Origin: an uncultured Parabacteroides sp.
GTDB taxonomy: Bacteria; Bacteroidota; Bacteroidia; Bacteroidales; Tannerellaceae
Direction of reading: 5' to 3'
Assembly: GCA_900770835.1 (NCBI GenBank)
Contig: CAAGLQ010000178.1
Span: 1-59,810 of the forward strand
DNA length: 59,810 nucleotides
Both the position numbers and the translations under genes were made by a program. The notes under the pieces are model-generated. The model did no database searches and was not told the origin of the DNA. It saw nothing but the letters and a program-made list of their open reading frames with translations. Of this stretch, positions 54,457 through 59,810 are shown in pieces. Position 1 is the stretch's first letter. Each line of letters begins with the position of its first letter.

Positions 54457-55099
54457 TCAATGACACCAGCGGACGTCATGCTTGATTACTTTCGCAGGAA
54501 TACCCGCAATGATTGCGTTAGGTGTATCAAATTTCTTATTAACCAATGCTCTTGCGCCGACGATGCAACCATCAGGGATGTACGTGCCCTTGTTGATCAT
54601 CACATCCTTGCATATCCAGACATTATTGCCTATGATGATGTCTGACGGTGGGTTGATTCTCTCTCCGTTACAATCATAGACGGGATGATAGTCTGTTGTG
54701 TGTATATGAATGTTGTCAGAAAGGAGACATCCTCTACCCATCACAACATTGCATCCGTCAGAAACGCCAATATATACTCGACGATTAGCTGAAGCATTAA
54801 TAGTTGACAGACAACATTTTACCCCCCCCCATACGCAAACCTACTTTAAGTCCAGAGAAGTTACAACCATCTTCTATGACAAGACTATTGTTAATGCCAG
54901 TTATGCCTATACGACACCATTTGAAACGACTACGGCAGAGTGATACCTGAAGGTTATTGCGATGAGTGATACGATTAGCAAGTACACACGTCACGAGCTG
55001 AGGACTATGCAGAATATTGAATAGCAACGTGCAGCAATCTTTGTATGTCCAAACAGATGCATTAATGACAGCTAATAGGGTTTGTTTGAATTTATTCAT
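54457..55099 (-). pseudogene. Hexapeptide acetyltransferase out of frame at a G9 tract (probably phase-variable)
   Basis: From ATG 55099 the frame encodes 100 residues and stops at 54797. Just before, it passes a run of nine G (54822-54830). With eight G the frame would run on without a stop to 54457 and give 213 residues: a left-handed beta-helix acetyltransferase with DNIHIHTTDYH, PSDIIIGNNVWI, AGIPAKVIKHDV at the C-terminus. With ten G a TAA follows the run directly. The C-terminal half is fully conserved in look, with no other damage, which argues for a reversible OFF state instead of decay. A sequencing error in the run is the main alternative. Substrate: a sugar of the surface polysaccharide. 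Confidence 0.85.
54822..54830 (-). repeat. G9 homopolymer tract (C9 on the plus strand)
   Basis: Nine G on the coding strand inside the hexapeptide acetyltransferase gene, followed by TAAA as in the G8 tract at 53155. Length nine is out of frame, length eight in frame. Confidence 0.92.
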
Positions 55100-55112
55100 T
55101 GTCGTTGAGGTA

Positions 55113-56096
55113 TTATACAAGTTTCTTCCATATCTTATGTAGAAATGAATTGTTGGCAATCTTTGGGAAATTCAGCAAGCCTAAAAGGAGGTAGATATAA
55201 GGATACTTGAAGTGTAGTTTTGATTCTATACCGTACATTGTACATGGTTCCAATATGCCATATCTCATACATCGAGTACAAAAACGCAAATAAGTAATCG
55301 CACTGATTTTACGAATATCCATCAGTTCTTGGAATGAAAAATAATAGATATATTGTTCGTACCCTGTTGCATACAAATAAGCATTACGGTCACGCAGCAC
55401 ATTACACCAGATTTCCAGTTTACGGATATTCACGTTGCTGGTTAAACTCCCATCTCGTTCAGTAAGGCAGTAAATATAGTCCTTCGACACTTCTGCCTTC
55501 TGCTCTTTTGCAGCAACTCCAGCGCACCAAATTACATCCTCTGAACAAGGAGTAGTGGCAAACTTGATATTATGTGACAACAAAAGTTCTCTTTTGACCA
55601 ATTTGCACCATGGTGACCAAACTGAGAAAAGCAAAGTTCGGACATCCATCTTGCCTTCGACACAATCATCAACAAAGCCACACAACTGCGCTGCATGATT
55701 GCGAAGTGCAACTTTTGTCAAATCGTCCGACATACGACTTTCAGCCTTAAATACTACAACATCAGCCTCAGATTCTCGATATTTGTCAATCGCATCAAAT
55801 GCGTTCGGCAACAGAAAATCATCCGCATCCACACACAGTATCCACTTACCGCGAGCCTTGCTAATAGCGATATTACGAGAAACTCCGGCATATCCCTTCT
55901 GCTTCTGAAGAATGCAGATGGTATTGGAACGGTCAAGACCAGGAAAGTGCTCAAAATCCACAACATCAGGATCGCTACAGTCATCTACAACGATGACTTC
56001 AACATCCTCTCGCTGTGGAATGGAATTCAGCGCACGTGCCAACAAATTAGGTATATTGTAGTGAGGTATTATTATACTATATACTATTTCTGACAT
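55113..56096 (-). CDS. GT2 family glycosyltransferase
   Basis: 327 residues: YSIIIPHYNIPNLLARA, VDDCSDPDV and CVDADDFLLP. GT-A core with a shorter variable C-terminus. It starts inside the last codons of the pyruvyl transferase gene (13-nt overlap) and ends 13 nt before the acetyltransferase ATG. Confidence 0.88.
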   Translation of the reverse strand: MSEIVYSIIIPHYNIPNLLARALNSIPQREDVEVIVVDDCSDPDVVDFEHFPGLDRSNTICILQKQKGYAGVSRNIAISKARGKWILCVDADDFLLPNAFDAIDKYRESEADVVVFKAESRMSDDLTKVALRNHAAQLCGFVDDCVEGKMDVRTLLFSVWSPWCKLVKRELLLSHNIKFATTPCSEDVIWCAGVAAKEQKAEVSKDYIYCLTERDGSLTSNVNIRKLEIWCNVLRDRNAYLYATGYEQYIYYFSFQELMDIRKISAITYLRFCTRCMRYGILEPCTMYGIESKLHFKYPYIYLLLGLLNFPKIANNSFLHKIWKKLV

Positions 56097-57154
56097 ATTG
56101 CATTCATTAAATAATTAAGTCCTTCTCTTCTTAGGATATTCAGCTTTTGTATCCTAAATGAACTACATTCTCTATCAAAAGCACGAAGTAAAGATTGAAT
56201 ACGAGCAGTTCCTCTGCGGGCATTACCCATTACAATAAACTTCTTATTGAATATTATAGAAAATACGCAAGCGTGAAATGAATCTGTGACAACCAAGTCT
56301 GCATCCTTAAAGCCTCTCAGCCATTGTTCAACAGGTGGCTGTACACTAACTTTAGCTGAATTCCACTCAGCCTCCACATTCTCATTAACAGCAAAAGGCT
56401 TTAGATCATATTTTTGGGCAATGGCATTAATTTCTTCTTGTTTCTCGTCTGTCATATCCAACACATAGCATAACAAATTACCATCTGACTGACATGTATT
56501 CTTCATTAATACTTGGTAATCATCCGCTGTCAGTAGCATTGTTGGATCAACCACCTGCTTTGCTTCCAAACCTATCATCTGAGAACATAGTGTTATTCCT
56601 GAATCTTCCCGTATGGATAAAAAGTCAAATAGTTGGAGCAAATCTCTAATTTTTGATGTTTCTTCTGGCGTATAATCCCAAACATCATGACCGAATGATG
56701 GAGCATAAGCAATTCTTTTGACACCCCATATTCTTGTAAAGCCCAAAAACGCATCCTCAAAACGTTTGAAATTATTTAAAATATACTCTTTTCTCCATAT
56801 CTGATCACTTCCCACTATAAACGCATCAAAATCATTTTCCTTGATTGTCTCCAAATCTTCTATTTCAAGTCTATGAATATATTTGTCAGCAAATTGCCAA
56901 GTATTTGTATTTCGTTTTTTTCTACGTTTGTAATCTATAATTTGTCCTATCGATGGAATGTCCTTACGCATGATATGCTGTAATACCCATCTTTTGACAA
57001 TAACATTGAAAGGAATATGGATTTTTGGTTTTCGCGGCTTATCTAAGACAAACACCTCATGCCCCATTCTCTCTAATACTGTTTGCAAAGCATAGGCTTG
57101 AAGAATTCCTCCGTAGTTTGTATGCAGAGGCAATGTTAATATTGCAATTCTCAT
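56084..57154 (-). CDS. Polysaccharide pyruvyl transferase
   Basis: 356 residues. MRIAILTLPLHTNYGGILQAYAL at the start, IVGSDQIWRKEY, the VSIREDSG-like LSIREDSGI and VVTDSFHACVFSIIFNKKFI mark the pyruvyl-transferase family (PF04230), which adds a pyruvate ketal to a sugar from phosphoenolpyruvate. It follows the FrhB-acyltransferase fusion gene by 1 nt, a common pairing in Bacteroidetes polysaccharide loci. Confidence 0.92.
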   Translation of the reverse strand: MRIAILTLPLHTNYGGILQAYALQTVLERMGHEVFVLDKPRKPKIHIPFNVIVKRWVLQHIMRKDIPSIGQIIDYKRRKKRNTNTWQFADKYIHRLEIEDLETIKENDFDAFIVGSDQIWRKEYILNNFKRFEDAFLGFTRIWGVKRIAYAPSFGHDVWDYTPEETSKIRDLLQLFDFLSIREDSGITLCSQMIGLEAKQVVDPTMLLTADDYQVLMKNTCQSDGNLLCYVLDMTDEKQEEINAIAQKYDLKPFAVNENVEAEWNSAKVSVQPPVEQWLRGFKDADLVVTDSFHACVFSIIFNKKFIVMGNARRGTARIQSLLRAFDRECSSFRIQKLNILRREGLNYLMNAICQK

Positions 57155-57155
57155 A

Positions 57156-58976
57156 CTATTTCCAATTTACATTCTCCTCAATTACTTTTGCAGGAACACC
57201 AGCCACAATCGAATGAGCTGGTACATCTCTTGTAACTATAGCACCAGCTGCAATAATCGCACCGTCGCCAATTGTTACGCCCTTTAAAATTGTGGCACCC
57301 TGCCCTATCCACACATGCTCACCAATAAGAATGGGTGAAGACACTTTAAATCCGTCTTTGATTATCTCATGTGCATCGTAAGAACGAATTACCACATCTC
57401 TTCCTATAGTACAATCCTTCCCTATCTCAATTTTCCCTCCACAAATAATCTGAACATTCTCATTTATAAATCCACCATTTATAATTAAAGTTCCATCATT
57501 TACAACACGAACATAAGAACCTGCAAACATCCGAAAATGCCCATTGACAATCATCTTTGCATTGCATTCAAGGAGAAGTCGTGTCTCTATTTGTGACGAT
57601 TCCACCTGCTTCACTCCCATTTCAAACTTTGAATTTAATACCAATTGCGCATCTTTATCTATTTGCACAATACTGTATTTATAATTCTGGAAAGGATAGT
57701 CAAAAGCCCGTATCACTTGTTTGGACGAGAGATTGATGAATTTAAAGGTTTTGATATCGGGATATGAACGGTGTAATGGCTCTATACCTTCTTTAAATTT
57801 TCGTGCCATATAGTACATATATCCTATTTTGAGTTTAATTCGCCCAAATAAGTTTTTTTTTACTGGTTGTTGAATAAAATATTTTTGTGCCACTTTATTG
57901 TATGGCAGGTTATCAATATCCTTAAAGAAGAGTTCTCGATTAGTATTAGACCTATCTATGGAACTTTCAATGGCAGGATTTCCTTTGAGAGCTTCCTCAT
58001 AAGAAAACTCCTTCCATTCAATTTGGTTTTTGATAGACTCAAAGAGGCTCATGCCTTTGGGAGAATTTACCATGACTAACGATGTGCCTCTATCTTGATC
58101 CATAGAAGGATCTATGCTTTCTATACCCCAAAAATCACCCAATGTGATGTCTGACACTCTTGGGAAGCCCTTAAATTGGCAAGTAAAACAAGAAGGACGA
58201 GTAAACACCCCATTTTGAAGATAACCAATAAAAAACAAATCTTGCCATCGATTCTTGCAATACTCTTTTCCATTGGCAAATTTTACACGCATCGAAAAGT
58301 TATGCCATCCTTCATCCTTCGCTTTAAATTTGATACTTGTAGCGGTTGAATGAAATTCTTTTTCGAGCATTTTCATATAAGACAAAAACACTTTAGGAGA
58401 ATTTACTCCTCTACAAACAAAATCACACGTAATAAGATTGTCGTAGTCTTTTGAAAGGAATAAATGGAGAGCTTTTATCTGGCAAGGTGTACCACAAAAA
58501 AAAACCAATTTACCTTGCATTAATATTGATTTTATATGACGATAAACACCATCTGCCTTACTTTGTAAATATTTAGAACTGCGTATTTGTGATAAAAGAT
58601 CTTTGTCATCGCTTACAGTTTGCGATACAGTATAGTCACTATTATAAATAGCACCTCCCACATATCCTTTTTTACTATATATATGTAATGCCAACATCGA
58701 GTGTATGCCTCCTGAAGTACTATCCATTCTAATATTATTATCTTTGCTATAAGCAGCAAATACCCTAGGAGTTTGCAAATGATAGTGTTCCAAAAGGGAT
58801 TTATTCAATTGAGGACAAGTATATTCACATATTCCACAGTCTATGCATAGTTCAGGGTTAACATGAGGATACCAAAATCCTTCCTGATCGACATGAAATG
58901 TTATAGCATGTTGGTTGCATACATCACCACATACATTACAGCCACAACAATTTTCCTTATTTGTAATATTGATCAT
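57156..58976 (-). CDS. FrhB-like iron-sulfur protein fused to a hexapeptide acetyltransferase
   Basis: 606 residues. Two 4Fe-4S ferredoxin motifs at the N-terminus (C10/C13/C16/C20 and C44/C47/C50/C54), then the coenzyme-F420-hydrogenase beta-subunit-like domain (to about 380; STSGGIHSMLALHI, FFCGTPCQIKAL, SDITLGDFWGI). From about 455 a left-handed beta-helix acetyltransferase follows (IGKDCTIGRDVVIRSYD, ILIGEHVWIGQGATIL, AGVPAKVIEENV). FrhB-like proteins are often found beside pyruvyl transferases in polysaccharide loci; their reaction is unclear. A bifunctional enzyme for sugar modification is an inference. The frame holds A9 and T9 runs, in phase. Confidence 0.88.
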   Translation of the reverse strand: MINITNKENCCGCNVCGDVCNQHAITFHVDQEGFWYPHVNPELCIDCGICEYTCPQLNKSLLEHYHLQTPRVFAAYSKDNNIRMDSTSGGIHSMLALHIYSKKGYVGGAIYNSDYTVSQTVSDDKDLLSQIRSSKYLQSKADGVYRHIKSILMQGKLVFFCGTPCQIKALHLFLSKDYDNLITCDFVCRGVNSPKVFLSYMKMLEKEFHSTATSIKFKAKDEGWHNFSMRVKFANGKEYCKNRWQDLFFIGYLQNGVFTRPSCFTCQFKGFPRVSDITLGDFWGIESIDPSMDQDRGTSLVMVNSPKGMSLFESIKNQIEWKEFSYEEALKGNPAIESSIDRSNTNRELFFKDIDNLPYNKVAQKYFIQQPVKKNLFGRIKLKIGYMYYMARKFKEGIEPLHRSYPDIKTFKFINLSSKQVIRAFDYPFQNYKYSIVQIDKDAQLVLNSKFEMGVKQVESSQIETRLLLECNAKMIVNGHFRMFAGSYVRVVNDGTLIINGGFINENVQIICGGKIEIGKDCTIGRDVVIRSYDAHEIIKDGFKVSSPILIGEHVWIGQGATILKGVTIGDGAIIAAGAIVTRDVPAHSIVAGVPAKVIEENVNWK

Positions 58977-58997
58977 AAAGCGACATTAGATTGTTGA

Positions 58998-59810
58998 TCA
59001 TGGGATGACTTCTATAGAAATGTTTTCATTGTTATGTACTACAGCTCCCCAATTTCTGTGCCACATGAGATATTCTTTGTCAGGATTCTTTTGGTAATAA
59101 CTTACTTCAAATGACAATACATTTCTAACAATATCGAAATTTCTTGCACCTATCGAAAAATCTTTCAATCCTGCAACAAGTGAAATGTGATAGCAACGTT
59201 TCGTTAATCCATGATTGGAAACCTTTAAACGCACCGTATATATATTTTCGTTTTTTGGCACTGGAACAGGTGCAGTTATGAATGATTCTACCAACATATC
59301 TGCATCGTCAATAAAATTAACTGTATACTGGCAACGTTCTATATCGTTCGCATTTTGTTTCAGCTTAATTTCAAGTTCTATTGGTTCGTTGTTACCGACT
59401 GTTTTTGGATCATTTAATAGCTTAGCTTCCAAAAATTCAATTTCTCTTAAAAATGCACCTCTTTCATTTCTATGCTTATCATTGATGATCGTATGTGTCT
59501 TAAAGGAGGATATATTGTTTCCTATATAATAATTAACACACTTCTCTGCACTTCCCATATAAGCTATGGTTCCGTTGCTAAGCACTACCCCTTGTTTGCA
59601 AAGTCTCCTCACCGCTGCCATATTATGGCTCACAAACAGTACGGTTCTACCTTCGCCTTTGGAGACGTCTTGCATCTTGCCTATGGCTTTCTTTTGAAAC
59701 TCTGCATCACCAACAGCTAAGACTTCGTCGACGACGAGTATCTCGGGCTCGAGAAAGGCGGCGACCGCGAAGCCGAGGCGGACGGTCATACCTGAAGAGT
59801 AACGCTTGAC
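58998..59810 (-). CDS. Wzt-like polysaccharide ABC transporter ATPase, C-terminal part
   Basis: 270 residues are visible; the start lies beyond the right edge. The fragment begins in the signature motif region (YSSGMTVRLGFAVA), followed by Walker B (ILVVDEVLAVGD) and the H-loop (FVSHNMAAVRRLC). From about residue 115 a Wzt-type carbohydrate-binding domain follows, as in O-antigen and teichoic-acid exporters that recognise the chain end. Partner Wzm permease should be next on the right. Its presence argues for ABC-dependent export of at least one glycan. Confidence 0.88.
   Translation of the reverse strand, partial: VKRYSSGMTVRLGFAVAAFLEPEILVVDEVLAVGDAEFQKKAIGKMQDVSKGEGRTVLFVSHNMAAVRRLCKQGVVLSNGTIAYMGSAEKCVNYYIGNNISSFKTHTIINDKHRNERGAFLREIEFLEAKLLNDPKTVGNNEPIELEIKLKQNANDIERCQYTVNFIDDADMLVESFITAPVPVPKNENIYTVRLKVSNHGLTKRCYHISLVAGLKDFSIGARNFDIVRNVLSFEVSYYQKNPDKEYLMWHRNWGAVVHNNENISIEVIP

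Noticed and set aside
57860..57868. A9 and T9 runs in the FrhB-acetyltransferase gene (about 57853-57861 and 58496-58504) as phase switches
   Set aside because: Both are in frame, lie in very AT-rich sequence where such runs are common, and code for ordinary Lys or Phe residues. Less convincing than the poly-G tracts.
29238..59810. Invertible promoters typical of Bacteroides capsule loci
   Set aside because: I looked for paired long inverted repeats flanking promoter-like sequence in the gaps of the locus and saw none; the start of the locus is beyond the right edge, so they may exist outside the window.
1..59810. tRNA, rRNA or riboswitch genes
   Set aside because: No cloverleaf, CCA-ended or conserved riboswitch core was recognised in the gaps, all of which are short.

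Overview
The window looks like chromosomal DNA of a gut-type Bacteroidales, most likely Parabacteroides or a close relative (Tannerellaceae); the family-level call is an inference. Reasons: a complete Bat aerotolerance operon, Bacteroidetes-type promoters (TTTG about 20 nt upstream of TAnnTTTG), few Shine-Dalgarno sites, DUF5686 and LytTR proteins, and a very large surface-polysaccharide locus.

Layout. 1-451: the start of a small conserved protein (cut by the window edge) and a small HTH protein. 588-9486 (minus): one operon, moxR - DUF58 - DUF4381-like - batA - batB/batC fusion - batD - batE - PAP2 phosphatase. 9630-14332 (minus): nspC - ftsY - rimO - HU - an HU/membrane/LysM fusion. 14636-16978: UvrD/PcrA helicase, followed by short tandem repeats. 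17312-19230 (plus): LytS-type kinase and LytTR regulator; 19289-23255 (plus): RecQ and a DUF5686 outer-membrane protein. 23259-29222 (minus): heavy-metal RND efflux operon (small His-rich protein, His-rich adaptor, pump, TolC-like protein).

29270-59810 (all minus except one IS element) is a capsule/O-antigen-type locus read from right to left and continuing past the right edge. It has about 18 glycosyltransferases, a WcaJ/PglC-type initiating sugar transferase, a PglD-like acetyltransferase, an EpsG-like polymerase, two membrane acyltransferases, two further hexapeptide acyltransferases (one fused to an FrhB-like iron-sulfur protein, one frame-broken), a pyruvyl transferase and a Wzt-like ABC ATPase. 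Many genes overlap by 4 nt. An Rpn-type nuclease gene with its own promoter sits inside it.

The most interesting signal is a set of G8-G9 tracts on the coding strand of three genes in the right half of the locus (47012, 53155, 54822). Two lie in acyltransferase genes, and one of these is now out of frame and is restored by losing one G. This predicts slipped-strand phase variation of individual polysaccharide-modifying enzymes, a mode different from the invertible promoters known for Bacteroides capsules. An IS5-family element has also inserted exactly at the stop codon of one acyltransferase and supplies it with a new C-terminus.
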